DNA of 64,000 bases. Source: Clostridiales bacterium VE202-21 (GTDB lineage: Bacteria; Bacillota; Clostridia; Lachnospirales; Lachnospiraceae). The DNA is taken from positions 62,001 through 126,000 of the forward strand of contig BAIF02000066.1 of assembly GCA_000509105.1 (NCBI GenBank), read 5' to 3'. A model generated the notes under the pieces. It was not told where the DNA came from. It made no database searches and saw only the letters and a list, made by a program, of their open reading frames with translations. This document shows positions 25,028 to 34,689 of the stretch, one piece after another. Numbering within the stretch: the first letter of the stretch is position 1; every line of letters starts with the position of its first letter. The translations under genes and the position numbers were made by a program.

Positions 25028-25092
25028 TACATCGGATAATAATGAGTGACTGATCATGCATATGAGGGTGGATTGAAACAGGGCGGTAGAGA

Positions 25093-26016
25093 ATGATGGA
25101 ATGGTTGTGGATGGGCATTTTTGGCGGGCTGGCTCTTGTTTTCGCCGGAGCAGCGCTGTGGTTTAAGTGGAAGAAACAGAGACTTTACCAGGAAGTTGAC
25201 CGGATGATGGACCGGATTCTGGATAATAAAAGGATTGAGCAGACGGATTTGAGTGAGGGCGAGGTGTCTGCGCTTGCGGGGAAGGCGAGGCGTATCCAGG
25301 AAAAACTGGAGGCTGAGGTGGGCAGCGCCCAGAGAGAGAAGGAGCAGGTAAAGAGTTTGATTTCCAATATGTCTCATCAGCTGAAGACTCCTCTTGCAAA
25401 CATTATGATGTATGAGGAAATTCTGGAGGATGGATCGCTTCCACGGGAGGAACAGGAGAATTTCCTTGGTAAGATGAAGAAGCAGTCGGTAAAGGTGGAG
25501 TGGATTCTGAATTCTCTGTTTAAGATGGTGAAGCTGGAGCAGAATGTGATTGTATTTGAGGCGGAGGGGGCACTGATACGCCGGACGCTGCTTGACGCGG
25601 TGAATCTGGTTTACGAGAAGGCACAACGTAAGGGGATTGAGATAGAGACCGAATATTTTCCGGACTGTCTCCTGTATCATAATCCCAAATGGACTACAGA
25701 GGTTTTTGCCAATATTCTGGAGAATGCCGTAAAGTATACGCCGGAGTCAGGGCGTATTACGATCGGGATGAGGCGGTATGAGATGTATTCGGAGATCTGG
25801 TTTCAGGATACAGGGATGGGAATCACGAAAGAGGAGCTGACAAAGATTTTTCAACGCTTTTACCGGAGCAAGGATGCGGAAAATATGGATGGGTCCGGGA
25901 TTGGCCTCTATCTGTCCAAGCTGATTCTGGAAAAGGAGAAAGGATATATGAACGTGGCTTCTGAGCATGGGAAGGGAAGCTGCTTTTCTGTTTTCTTACA
26001 GAACTGTGGAAATTGA
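25093..26016 (+). CDS. Intramembrane-sensing-type histidine kinase (Bce-like module 1)
   Basis: 307 residues. One membrane helix at the very N-terminus (MEWLWMGIFGGLALVFAGAALWF), no extracellular sensor domain, a coiled linker, H-box SNMSHQLKTPLANIMMYEE (~95), N-box ILENAVKYTP, G-box DTGMGI and GSGIGLYLSK. Kinases of this shape usually detect drug flux through the partner ABC transporter. It starts 65 bases after the response regulator. Confidence 0.92.
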   Translation: MMEWLWMGIFGGLALVFAGAALWFKWKKQRLYQEVDRMMDRILDNKRIEQTDLSEGEVSALAGKARRIQEKLEAEVGSAQREKEQVKSLISNMSHQLKTPLANIMMYEEILEDGSLPREEQENFLGKMKKQSVKVEWILNSLFKMVKLEQNVIVFEAEGALIRRTLLDAVNLVYEKAQRKGIEIETEYFPDCLLYHNPKWTTEVFANILENAVKYTPESGRITIGMRRYEMYSEIWFQDTGMGITKEELTKIFQRFYRSKDAENMDGSGIGLYLSKLILEKEKGYMNVASEHGKGSCFSVFLQNCGN

Positions 26017-26111
26017 TTTCTGACAGTTTTGTAAGAATTTCTTTTTTATTTGTAGGATGTATGTAAGCACGTCCTGATAAAATCAGAATGAACAGGAAAG
26101 GAGTGTTTGGG

Positions 26112-26819
26112 ATGAAGATTTTAGACATACAGCATGTAGATAAGGTATATGGCTCCCGGGATATCCCGGTCCGGGCGTTGTCCGACGTGAGTTTCTCTGC
26201 GGAACAGGGCGAGTTCGCGGCAATTGTGGGGGCAAGCGGGAGCGGGAAAAGCACCCTGCTGAACCTGATCGGAGGGCTTGATATACCTACAAAGGGGAAA
26301 GTGATCATACGGGACCACGATATAGCAGAGCTGAAGCGGAAAGAGCTGACGATTTTCCGGCGCCGCAATATCGGATTCGTTTTCCAGAATTACAGTCTGA
26401 TGCCGGTGCTTAACGTATACGATAACGTGGCTCTTCCGGTCACTTTTGACAAAGGAAAATATATGGATCACGCTTATATAGAGGATCTGCTGAAAGAGCT
26501 GGGACTTTGGGAGAAGAGAAAGAGCTACCCCAATGAACTGTCCGGCGGCCAGCAGCAGAGGGCGGCCCTTGCCAGGGCGCTGGCGAATAAACCAGCCATC
26601 ATACTGGCGGATGAACCCACCGGTAATCTGGATTCCCGTACGGCTATCGAAGTGATGGGGCTTTTAAAGTCCAGCAGCAAAACGTATAACCAGACAATTT
26701 TAATGGTGACACACAACGAAGCGCTTGCTCAGACCTGTGACAGGCTGATACGTATCGAGGACGGACGGCTGTATGACGGCGAAAGAGAATTTTACGCAAA
26801 AGGCGGTGAGATGCATTGA
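26112..26819 (+). CDS. ABC transporter ATP-binding protein (BceA/MacB-like, module 1)
   Basis: 235 residues. Walker A GASGSGKSTLLNLIGGLD (~40-57), Q-loop FVFQNYSLMPVLNVYDN, signature [15 protein letters not shown], Walker [14 protein letters not shown], all typical of the MacB/BceA/LolD group. AAAGGAG serves the ATG at 26112. Upstream, TGACAGTTTTGTAAG near 26019-26033 is a small dyad like the response-regulator boxes in front of Bce-type transporter genes, so this ABC pair is probably induced separately from the kinase genes. Its stop overlaps the permease start (TTGA). Confidence 0.93.
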   Translation: MKILDIQHVDKVYGSRDIPVRALSDVSFSAEQGEFAAIVGASGSGKSTLLNLIGGLDIPTKGKVIIRDHDIAELKRKELTIFRRRNIGFVFQNYSLMPVLNVYDNVALPVTFDKGKYMDHAYIEDLLKELGLWEKRKSYPNELSGGQQQRAALARALANKPAIILADEPTGNLDSRTAIEVMGLLKSSSKTYNQTILMVTHNEALAQTCDRLIRIEDGRLYDGEREFYAKGGEMH

Positions 26820-29473
26820 AAAATACCATCCGGCTGGCTTTTGCCTATTTAAAATATTACAAAAAACAAACGCTGTCTTTGTTTCTGGGGATTCTTCTTT
26901 CTGCGTCCATACTTACCGGTATAGGCTCTCTGATGGGGAGCGGGAGAAATGCCACGCTTGAAAATGCCAGAGGCAAGGCAGGAGACTGGCATTATTATGT
27001 GCGCTGCGATTTCCCATGGTTCAGGGAATTTCAGGGGCATACCGAGGGAAAGGGATACAAAGTTGAGAAGTTTGGGGTTCTGACGATCCGGAAAGTCCTG
27101 GAAGAGCCCTACGAGATTACCATGGCATATGCAGACTCAGGTTATCTGGATATCATGGGCCGCAGGCTGGAACAGGGACACTATCCACAGCAGGAAAATG
27201 AAGTGGCAATGGATACCTACACGCTCAGAAATCTGGATATTCCGGCGCAGATAGGAAGCCGGATGAAGCTGGACAATGAAGAATTTACCTTGTGCGGCAT
27301 CATTTCCAGCATGCCGGATGCGGACAGCATGCAAGTGCTGGTTGACAAGGATCTTGATTACGGGACAAATGGAGATTTTCTTTATATAAAGTTTGATGAG
27401 TCCCGCAAGGTGTATAAGCAGGCTGCAAGAATGGCAGATACATTTGGAATTGAAAAATCCGGTTTGAAAAGAAATAATCAAATGCTCAAGTATCTGGGCG
27501 GAGAGGGCGGCACGTCTGTGCTGAATACGATTAAGACGGGGGTCACGGTGAAGGGGACCGGTCTGCCTTATATCTGGTACATGCTGAATGAAAACTGGAA
27601 TCTTACCGAAAAGGTCGTTATGGCTGCACTGGGGCTGTTCAGCATTTTTATCATGTACAGCTTGTTCCAGGTATCTGTTATCCGAAGAATGTCCCAGTAC
27701 AGCATTCTCCAGACCGTGGGAATGGGGGAGAAGAGTACATTCGGTATTCTTGCGGCAGAATTATTTATGATTTTTCTGCCCGGGTATCCGTTGGGCTGTA
27801 TCCTGGGAAATGCTGCCGCTTCACTGATCTATAGAGCCCAGGGGCAGATTTTTGTGTATCCGGAAGACTTTATTGTACACCAGAGCGGAGATACCAGACA
27901 GACAGCCGTGAGCCTGCCTGCCCCCGGAACATTTTATATATCCGAAGATGTCATTGCGGGAGGAGCGGTATTCTTCCTTATTCTAATCTTTCTGATCAGT
28001 TTCATACTGGTGCGTAGAATGCACAAACTGACGCTTAGGGAGCTGCTTGCCAAAGAGGGCGGGAAGAAAAGAAAGAACCGAAAAATATACAGCATAAAGC
28101 TTTCAAATCTCACAGGGGTTCTAACAAAAAAGTTTATGTTTGCAAGAAAAGGGGCGTTTCTGGGAATTCTGTTCTCTCTGTCCGCAGGAGGCCTGCTTTT
28201 TCTGGGGGCGGCATATGTATCTGAAAATACCAGAATTAATAATGAACTGACCTTCAAGGCTGACGACGGCCTGGGTTCAGATATCCAGATCTATGTAGAT
28301 TCGGATGCATTAGGGACGGTCATCCCCGAGCGGACGGTTCAGGATCTGAAACAGATACAGGGAATCAAAAGCATGAACGCAGTCAGGTATATGCTGGGGG
28401 AAGTGCCATTCCTGGATGGGGCATTTAAATGGAATTCCTATTATCCCGAAACTGCGGACAGTGGGGATATCAAACCAGATCCGGTACTGATGGAGAAGTA
28501 CAATGGCGTAGCTGTGCAGATCGGAGAGAATGATTATCTGCTGAAAGCAAATATATACGGGTATGACGATGAGCTCCTTCAAGGTCTGAACGAGTATCTT
28601 CTGGAGGGAGAAATTGATCCGGACAGGATGCGTGCAGAGAACAGTATGATATTCAAGACCATCATGGACGGGCAGGGGAATTATGACGGAATCGAGATCA
28701 AAGCAGGGGATAAGATCACTCTGAAAACGCCTGCAAGTCCAGAAGCTGCCCAGGAAGTGCTGCGTTTTAAGTCAGAGGAGTCTTGGTACAGACAGTCTGA
28801 CTTCCATGCAGCCGCGATAGCAAGCCGGCCGCTGGCAAAGGTGGATACATTTATAGAGGATGACGGCAGGGACCGGGTTGATATCATCATGACAAATGAG
28901 CAGATGGAGAAGAATTTTGGAGTCAGCGGTTACCGGACAATCAGCATCAGCCTGAAAGAAGGGGCAGACGCCTCGAAAGTATCTGACGAGATACGCAAGG
29001 CAGTGTTAGGAATTAAGAAATGTGTTGTAAAAGATTACACGGAACAGATCAAACAAGAGAACCAGTACCTTGCTCAGAAAATGCTGTTTTTCTACGGTGT
29101 GGGAGCGATTCTTCTGGTAATCAGTTTTCTCCACATCCTGAACAGTATGCAGTATCTGGTGGCTGCAAGAAGGCACGAATTCGGCATCCTGCGGGCCATG
29201 GGTATCACAGATGCGGGATTCCGGAAAATGCTGGTAAAAGAGGGCGTGAGATACGGCCTGTATTCCAGCCTTGTCATGGTGGTGATGTACCTGATCTTAC
29301 AGAAAATCCTGTATTACTTTATGGTTCATGTGTATCTGTACCTGCATCCTAAGGCAGGCATGTCCCCGCTGACTGTTCTGCTGATGGCAGCGGTCAATAT
29401 CCTGATCTGTATCGTAGCAGTACTCATCTCGGGACAATCTGTACTAAAAGAACAGATCATCGAAGAAATTTAG
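26816..29473 (+). CDS. FtsX-like ABC permease (BceB-like, module 1)
   Basis: 885 residues. An N-terminal helix (~18-40) is followed by a ~215-residue extracellular domain, three helices around 260-415, a second helix near 450 with a second large extracellular domain (~480-730), and three C-terminal helices ending in ISGQSVLKEQIIEEI. This is a duplicated MacB/FtsX layout, common in Lachnospiraceae antibiotic-peptide transporters. TTG start at 26816 overlaps the ATPase stop, with AAAGGCGGTGAG before it. Probable role: resistance to or removal of a cell-wall-active peptide; ligand not known. Confidence 0.9.
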   Translation: MKNTIRLAFAYLKYYKKQTLSLFLGILLSASILTGIGSLMGSGRNATLENARGKAGDWHYYVRCDFPWFREFQGHTEGKGYKVEKFGVLTIRKVLEEPYEITMAYADSGYLDIMGRRLEQGHYPQQENEVAMDTYTLRNLDIPAQIGSRMKLDNEEFTLCGIISSMPDADSMQVLVDKDLDYGTNGDFLYIKFDESRKVYKQAARMADTFGIEKSGLKRNNQMLKYLGGEGGTSVLNTIKTGVTVKGTGLPYIWYMLNENWNLTEKVVMAALGLFSIFIMYSLFQVSVIRRMSQYSILQTVGMGEKSTFGILAAELFMIFLPGYPLGCILGNAAASLIYRAQGQIFVYPEDFIVHQSGDTRQTAVSLPAPGTFYISEDVIAGGAVFFLILIFLISFILVRRMHKLTLRELLAKEGGKKRKNRKIYSIKLSNLTGVLTKKFMFARKGAFLGILFSLSAGGLLFLGAAYVSENTRINNELTFKADDGLGSDIQIYVDSDALGTVIPERTVQDLKQIQGIKSMNAVRYMLGEVPFLDGAFKWNSYYPETADSGDIKPDPVLMEKYNGVAVQIGENDYLLKANIYGYDDELLQGLNEYLLEGEIDPDRMRAENSMIFKTIMDGQGNYDGIEIKAGDKITLKTPASPEAAQEVLRFKSEESWYRQSDFHAAAIASRPLAKVDTFIEDDGRDRVDIIMTNEQMEKNFGVSGYRTISISLKEGADASKVSDEIRKAVLGIKKCVVKDYTEQIKQENQYLAQKMLFFYGVGAILLVISFLHILNSMQYLVAARRHEFGILRAMGITDAGFRKMLVKEGVRYGLYSSLVMVVMYLILQKILYYFMVHVYLYLHPKAGMSPLTVLLMAAVNILICIVAVLISGQSVLKEQIIEEI

Positions 29474-29510
29474 GGAACGAGTTTTAATCTTGGGCGCGGA
29501 TGGGGTGGAC

Positions 29511-29791
29511 GCTTACCGTGAGCCGGGACGGACTGTGAAAAACACCTGTCCTGTTGGAAATACAGCCGCTGCGCCAAGCAGCAGTAAGAGGAAATCCGCA
29601 AAATCAGCCTGAACCGAACACATTCACCGTTTAATCTGATGATTAAACGCCTCAGGTGTTCTAAAAAGCTGCTTTGGAAGCAGCTTTTTTCAGGCTGATT
29701 TCGCGGATTTCCTCTTACTGCCGCTATGCTCGCTAAAAGCATTTCCAACAGGACAGGTGTTTTTCACAGTCCGTCCCGGCTCACGGTAAGC
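29511..29791. repeat. 281-nt near-perfect inverted repeat (giant hairpin)
   Basis: The first 51 bases (29511-29561) are the exact reverse complement of the last 51 (29741-29791). After an unmatched stretch of ~18-20 bases on each side, a second helix of ~34 bp with one mismatch (29580-29613 with 29689-29722) continues. The core holds GAACAC/GTGTTC, a CGTTTAAT/ATTAAACG hairpin, and a classic terminator-like hairpin AAAAAGCTGC...GCAGCTTTTTT at 29663-29690. No protein is credible here. It starts 38 bases after the permease stop. Confidence 0.9.
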
Positions 29792-30156
29792 TAGGTTCAT
29801 CCGCCGATAGGAAGGAACTCTTTCCCCGGTTGGATTCCAGACCGGGGCAGCGGATGGAATAGAATTGGCGTAACTTTTATATCCCCAGTAGGTTGAAAAA
29901 GAGTTTTTTCGCTATATTAAAAATAGTAAACCTCTTTTCGGCAAGCGGCACGAAATCCATTTTTGTAGATGAACGACTACGCGTCGCCAGTGCACATCCG
30001 TTGCTTCGGTCTGAGATCCCAACCGGGAAATGAGATTTTACTTCTGGCGCCCCGCCCCCGATATTCCAAATCTTGTATCCTAAATCTCTTTACTTTGGGG
30101 GAGAAGGTCGTATAATGGTGGAGGATATGATTTTATTTACGCTGGAGGTTAGACGG
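29792..30156. other. Intergenic region before the DUF1275 gene
   Basis: No gene is seen. There is a small hairpin CCCCGGT/ACCGGGG at 29824-29847. The remainder is mixed-composition sequence without a clear promoter, apart from GGAGG 13 bases before the next start. Confidence 0.4.
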
Positions 30157-30825
30157 ATGATTAAGTTAAAAGCAAAGCAGCAGATGTCGGAATCTATGGT
30201 GCTGGCGGTATTACTGACGCTGGCGGGAGGGTTTCAGGATGCATATTCATACAACTGCAGAGGGAAGGTGTTCGCCAATGCCCAGACAGGGAATATTGTA
30301 TTGCTGGGGCAGAATCTGGCCCAGGGAAACTGGGGGACGGCACTGCATTATCTGATGCCGCTGGCTGCTTTTATCAGCGGAGTATATGTGACGGAATGGG
30401 TACACCATTTATATAAAGATTATCAGAGAATACACTGGCGGCAGATTGTCCTTATTGTGGAGGTGATATTGCTTGCCGTGGTGGGGATTCTGCCGCATTC
30501 TTTTGATGTACTGGCTAATGTACTGATGTCTTTTGCCTGTGCCATGCAGGTGAACAGTTTCCGTAAATTCAGGGGAATTCCCTGTGCTACTACCATGTGT
30601 ATCGGCAATATGCGAAGTGCCACAGAAATGCTCTGTAAGTATCATATTACAAAAGATATTACGCTGAGAAAGAAAAGTATGCATTATTACTTTGTGATAT
30701 TGATCTTTGCGGTTGGTGCCGCGGCCGGGGCGGTTATGAGCAGGGCTATTGGGCTGCATTCTATATGGATAGCCGGGGCTCTGCTGGCGGGGGGATTTGT
30801 ACTTATGTTTGTCAGGGAAGAATGA
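30157..30825 (+). CDS. DUF1275 (YoaK-like) membrane protein
   Basis: 222 residues, six predicted helices. The family opening is clear: LAVLLTLAGGFQDAYSYNCRGKVFANAQTGNIVLL, followed by NSFRKFRGIPCATTMCIGNMRSATEML in the second half. YoaK/DUF1275 proteins are widespread and functionally uncharacterised. I chose the ATG at 30157, which GGAGG precedes; an in-frame start at 30073 would add 28 residues unlike the family. It stands alone, with no operon partner. Confidence 0.85.
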   Translation: MIKLKAKQQMSESMVLAVLLTLAGGFQDAYSYNCRGKVFANAQTGNIVLLGQNLAQGNWGTALHYLMPLAAFISGVYVTEWVHHLYKDYQRIHWRQIVLIVEVILLAVVGILPHSFDVLANVLMSFACAMQVNSFRKFRGIPCATTMCIGNMRSATEMLCKYHITKDITLRKKSMHYYFVILIFAVGAAAGAVMSRAIGLHSIWIAGALLAGGFVLMFVREE

Positions 30826-30847
30826 GAGTGAACCGCCTGTTTAGCAA

Positions 30848-31036
30848 GGAGTGTTATCTTGAAAGCAGATAAGACTCCCACCTCTATAGGCAGCGGGTAA
30901 GTAATAATTTTGTCTTGGCGGGAGTCCAATATCCTTCCAAAATAAAGCCGCCGGCGGATGGAGGAGACGTGCTGAGGTATTGTGTCATGCGGAGCATGAC
31001 GCGCGTCTCGCCGCAAGTACGCCGAGGCGTACTTGA
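30848..31036. other. Cluster of small hairpins after the DUF1275 gene
   Basis: Three stems are visible: GGAGT..ATCT/AGAT..ACTCC (30848-30875), GTCATGC/GCATGAC (30980-30997) and CAAGTACGCC/GCGTACTTG (31013-31036). None has a following U-run on the plus strand except weakly. No gene is seen between 30826 and 31044. Confidence 0.4.
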
Positions 31037-31044
31037 ATTTCGGC

Positions 31045-31079
31045 ATAAAAAACAGGAGACAACGGTAAGGTCTCCTGTC
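31045..31079 (-). terminator. Terminator of the dpaA-dpaB-asnB unit
   Basis: Minus-strand arms ACAGGAGA / TCTCCTGT with loop CCTTACCGTTG, followed by TTTTTTATG. Located 41 bases after the asnB stop. Confidence 0.85.
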
Positions 31080-31119
31080 TTATTTATGCGCTATTATTTC
31101 CCGGTGCGCCTACTCTTTT

Positions 31120-32967
31120 TTAGAATCGAATTTTATAATGTGCGAGCCAGTAGTTGACCTGGAGCATGTAGGCCAACATCTGGGGACCGGCCATGAGCTG
31201 TCCGTACCAGGGCTTCCCATAGTCGGACGGGCTGTTTACAAATGCATAGACTTTCTTAGTATCCAGCAAGCTGTGGATTGGCGCATTGGGATCGGCCAGA
31301 ACTTCTTTCAGCTGGTCACCAAGCAGTTTTTCGTATGCGGGATCGTATGTCTTCGGATAGGGGCTTTTTTTCCTCCAGAGGATTTCGCTGGGGAGAAGCC
31401 CTTCTCCCGCGTGCCGAAGCAGACCTTTTACAATGCCGTCGGGGCATTTCATCTGCCAGGGTACATTGAAGATATACTCTACGATCCGGTGATCCGCCAG
31501 GGGAACCCTTGCCTCCAGACCGTTATACATGCTGGTGCGGTCCATCCGGTCGAGCAGTGTTACCATGAACCAGCGCAGATTGAGCCAGGCGATCTCACGG
31601 CGTCTTTTTTCCTCAGGGGTGTCCCCGGGGAGGCGTGGTGTTTCCTGTATTGTTTTCTCGTATGCTTCTCGGGCATATTCTTCCATGCGCAGATCCCGGA
31701 TCAGGCAGTCATCCAAAAGAGTCTGTCTTGGTTCCATGCTGCGGGACCAGGGGAAGGCAGCGGTTTCAAAGGCTTCCCGGCTGTGGAACCAGGGATAGCC
31801 GCCAAAGATTTCGTCTGCGCATTCACCGGTCAGGGTGACTTTGTTGTAGTCCTTCACCTGGGAGCAGAAGTACAGCATGGAGGATTCCACATCCGCCATG
31901 CAGGGAAGATCCCTTGCATCCACGGCTTTGTACAGGCAGTCCAGCTGATCCTGATTGGAGCATTCCAGGTACCGGTGGTTCGTACCGGCATATTCCACCA
32001 TTTTATCTACGTAGGGCCGGTCCTGGCTGGGTTGGAAGGAATTGGAACGAAAGTAGCGGTTATTATCCACAAAGTCAAAGGAAAAGGTATTTAATACTTT
32101 CCCCTGTTTTTTCAGCTCCCTGGCACAAATCGCGGTCACAAGGCTGCTGTCCACGCCGCCGGACAGGAAGGTGCTGATGGGGATGTCGGAAAGCATCTGT
32201 TTTTTGACCGCATCCTCCACAAGCCACGCAGTCTTCTCGATCGTTTTTTCCATGGAATCTTCATGGGGACGGCTCTCCAGCATCCAATAGAACTCCTCCG
32301 TACAGGAGGTCCGGTCAAATGTGATGCACTGGCCCGGCAGAACTTCCAGGATATCTTTGAAAACGCCCTTGCCGTATGTTTTGGCAGGCCCCAGGGCAAA
32401 GATCTCACAGAGTCCGGCGCGGTCCAATACCGGATCTACGCCGGGATAAGCAAACAGCCCTTTGATTTCCGAGGAAAATACAAGGGTTTCCCCGGTCATG
32501 GTGTAAAACAGCGGTTTGACGCCCAGCCTGTCACGGAACAGACAGAGTTCACCGGGAACTGAATCCCACAGTGCGATAGCGAAGATGCCGTTCAGTTTCT
32601 TGATATAATCTTTTCCATGGAGCATATACCCTGTCAGGATGACTTCTGTGTCGCTGGACGTACAGAAATCAGCTCCCTCCAGGATCAGTTCCGCTTTCAG
32701 CTCCGCCATATTGTAGATCTCACCGTTAAATACAATCGCACATTCACGGTTCTGTGACCTGCGGATCATGGGCTGATGCCCCGTTGCCAGGTCGATGATC
32801 TCGAGCCTTACATGTGCCAGCCCGCACAGAGAGCTCAGATAAGTACCCTCATCGTCGGGCCCCCTGCGTTTCTGCGCGCGGTTCATATCCTCCAGAATAT
32901 GTTTCCACTTTGGTTCATTCGCTTTGTAATCCATGTAAGGGTTAAAAAATCCGGCAATTCCACACAT
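31120..32967 (-). CDS. asnB: Asparagine synthase (glutamine-hydrolysing)
   Basis: 615 residues. The N-terminal class II glutaminase domain starts MCGIAGFF, with Cys2 as nucleophile after Met removal, and has the IVFNGEIYN motif. The synthetase domain has the ATP pyrophosphatase loop FLSGGVDSSLVTAI (~255-268) and TGECADEIFGGYPWF. It converts aspartate, glutamine and ATP into asparagine. It lies 75 bases downstream of dpaB in the same direction and may share that transcript; a sporulation link is only positional. GGAGAAG serves the ATG. Confidence 0.95.
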   Translation of the reverse strand: MCGIAGFFNPYMDYKANEPKWKHILEDMNRAQKRRGPDDEGTYLSSLCGLAHVRLEIIDLATGHQPMIRRSQNRECAIVFNGEIYNMAELKAELILEGADFCTSSDTEVILTGYMLHGKDYIKKLNGIFAIALWDSVPGELCLFRDRLGVKPLFYTMTGETLVFSSEIKGLFAYPGVDPVLDRAGLCEIFALGPAKTYGKGVFKDILEVLPGQCITFDRTSCTEEFYWMLESRPHEDSMEKTIEKTAWLVEDAVKKQMLSDIPISTFLSGGVDSSLVTAICARELKKQGKVLNTFSFDFVDNNRYFRSNSFQPSQDRPYVDKMVEYAGTNHRYLECSNQDQLDCLYKAVDARDLPCMADVESSMLYFCSQVKDYNKVTLTGECADEIFGGYPWFHSREAFETAAFPWSRSMEPRQTLLDDCLIRDLRMEEYAREAYEKTIQETPRLPGDTPEEKRRREIAWLNLRWFMVTLLDRMDRTSMYNGLEARVPLADHRIVEYIFNVPWQMKCPDGIVKGLLRHAGEGLLPSEILWRKKSPYPKTYDPAYEKLLGDQLKEVLADPNAPIHSLLDTKKVYAFVNSPSDYGKPWYGQLMAGPQMLAYMLQVNYWLAHYKIRF

Positions 32968-33042
32968 TTTTTCTTCTCCTTTTTCATATAAATGTCATAT
33001 CTTCTTCCAGACTTTTCAGAATCATGACGAAGCGTCTTAGGC

Positions 33043-33621
33043 TTAAAGGATGACAGGCTGATACTGACGTCCTTCCAAAGCGGCTTCCAGTGCAGGAATC
33101 AGAAACTCGGTGTGTGCAATCATGGAGTTGGGCTTTTTCTGTGGATTATCCTGGCCAAACGGGATGAAATAGATATTTTTGGCGTTTAATAACAGGCCGA
33201 TATTTTTCATGTTCATGCCAAGGGCATCGTTGGTGGAAATGGAGATGAGAAGCGGTTTGTTATTTCTGAGGTGGGCCTTTGCCGCCATCAGGGCTGGTGT
33301 ATCGGTGATGCCGTTCGCCAGCTTGGCAATCGTGTTGCCGGTACAGGGGAATAGTACGAGGATATCCAGCAGACTGCCGGGGCCGATCGGCTCTGCTTCG
33401 GATATGGTCATCATGGGGCGGACACCCGTGATGTCCTCGGCTCTTTTTAGAAAATTTTCCGCACTGCCAAAGCGGCTGTCAATGGTGCCGGAAGCGTCTG
33501 AAAAAATAGTCTGGACCAGAGCTCCTTCGTCTACAAGATTCTGAATTCCTTCAAATGCTTTTTCATAGGTACAGAATGAGCCCGTCAGGGCCACTCCAAT
33601 TGTTTTTCCTTCTAAAGACAT
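33043..33621 (-). CDS. dpaB: Dipicolinate synthase subunit B
   Basis: 192 residues of the flavoprotein-like DpaB (SpoVFB) family. Nucleotide-binding start LEGKTIGVALTGSFCTYEK, central LVLFPCTGNTIAKLANGITDTP, and FIPFGQDNPQKKPNSM near the end. Together with DpaA it makes dipicolinic acid in the mother cell for the spore core. Gene order dpaA-dpaB is the usual one. The organism is therefore a spore former or recently derived from one. Confidence 0.95.
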   Translation of the reverse strand: MSLEGKTIGVALTGSFCTYEKAFEGIQNLVDEGALVQTIFSDASGTIDSRFGSAENFLKRAEDITGVRPMMTISEAEPIGPGSLLDILVLFPCTGNTIAKLANGITDTPALMAAKAHLRNNKPLLISISTNDALGMNMKNIGLLLNAKNIYFIPFGQDNPQKKPNSMIAHTEFLIPALEAALEGRQYQPVIL

Positions 33622-33655
33622 ATTTAATCACTCCTTATGAATTTGAGACGTATTC

Positions 33656-33691
33656 GTTACTATGCGCGGCCTCTAGGCCGTGAATATTAAC
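33656..33691. repeat. Palindromic repeat, family B copy 2
   Basis: GTTACTAT...ATATTAAC with inner CGCGGCC/GGCCGTG, related to 19044-19078. It overlaps the dpaA stop codon: the last Cys codon and TAA of dpaA are part of the right arm. Confidence 0.7.
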
Positions 33692-34586
33692 ACGTATTCT
33701 CCTGAGAGAGCAGGGATTCGATGGTTTCCTTTACCGCCTTCGCTGAGGAGGAAGGGGCATATTTCCCGGGCAGCCCAAGGCACAGAGCGGCCGTGATTCC
33801 CAGCCTCTGCGCCTCTGCAAAGTCGACTCCGCCGGGGGCGGACGCAATGTCTATGATCGTGGCGGAACTTTTCACATTTTCCAGTACTTCCGCCGTAACA
33901 ATCAAAGCGGGAACCGTGTTAAAAATAAAATCAAAGTTCCCGATGTGTTTCAAAAGAGCATCCAGGGGCATCGCAGTATCGGCGGCAACAGCAGCCTGGG
34001 CACATTCCTGTTCATCAATAGAAAAGACAAAGACGCGGCAGCACAGGGCTTTTAAATATTGGACAAGTGTACGGCCGCATTTTCCATATCCAAGGACCGC
34101 GCAACTGCTCTGGCGGAGATTATGCGGGCTTCTGGAAATAGCCTCGCACAAAGCGCCCTCCGCTGTGGCTATCGTGTTGTAGTAAGCAAGGGAACTGTGT
34201 TCCATCAGATCATGGACAGAAACGCCCTTTTCCAGCGCCGCATTTTTAAAAGATTCCGGAATACAGCCGGAAAAGAAATGGCAGCCGGAGTTCAGAGAGG
34301 AGAGCAGAGCATCCAGATGCAGGCAGCCCTCCAGCGCATTCTGGCTGATATCACGACCGTTTTTACTGAGCGGAATGGGACCAATGACGCAGCGGGATCC
34401 GGCACAGGCCTCCCGAAGTCCGGAAACCGCGTTTACAACGGAGGCATCGGAGTACCTGCGCTCGTCGGGCGCGGCCATGAGGGCATAGCAGCATACACGG
34501 TTCTGATGGTGGGCCAGTTCTTCCGCCAGATATACCTGCCGCATATCTCCTCCAATGACCGCATAATCGTATTGGGGATATTCCAT
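33687..34586 (-). CDS. dpaA: Dipicolinate synthase subunit A
   Basis: 299-residue protein of the DpaA (SpoVFA) dehydrogenase family. Residues ~10-30: YAVIGGDMRQVYLAEELA, a typical DpaA opening; later Rossmann motif VLGYGKCGRTLVQYLK (~160-175). The reverse-strand ATG at 34586 has AGGAG upstream; an ATG 8 codons earlier has none. It acts with DpaB on a dihydrodipicolinate-pathway intermediate. The C-terminus is short (SLLSQENTC) and its last codons come from a palindromic repeat, which may have replaced the original end. Confidence 0.95.
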   Translation of the reverse strand: MEYPQYDYAVIGGDMRQVYLAEELAHHQNRVCCYALMAAPDERRYSDASVVNAVSGLREACAGSRCVIGPIPLSKNGRDISQNALEGCLHLDALLSSLNSGCHFFSGCIPESFKNAALEKGVSVHDLMEHSSLAYYNTIATAEGALCEAISRSPHNLRQSSCAVLGYGKCGRTLVQYLKALCCRVFVFSIDEQECAQAAVAADTAMPLDALLKHIGNFDFIFNTVPALIVTAEVLENVKSSATIIDIASAPGGVDFAEAQRLGITAALCLGLPGKYAPSSSAKAVKETIESLLSQENTC

Positions 34587-34689
34587 TGTGAAACTCCTGA
34601 CAAAATACAATTTTAATTATTATATGCAGAGAGAAAAATATGTGTTATTTCTATTTCTTAGATGGAAAATAAAGACGGGTTCAGTTATA

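Noticed and set aside
29470-29748. Minus-strand frame inside the giant inverted repeat
   Set aside because: The sequence is explained by base-paired arms; the translation has no protein-like features.
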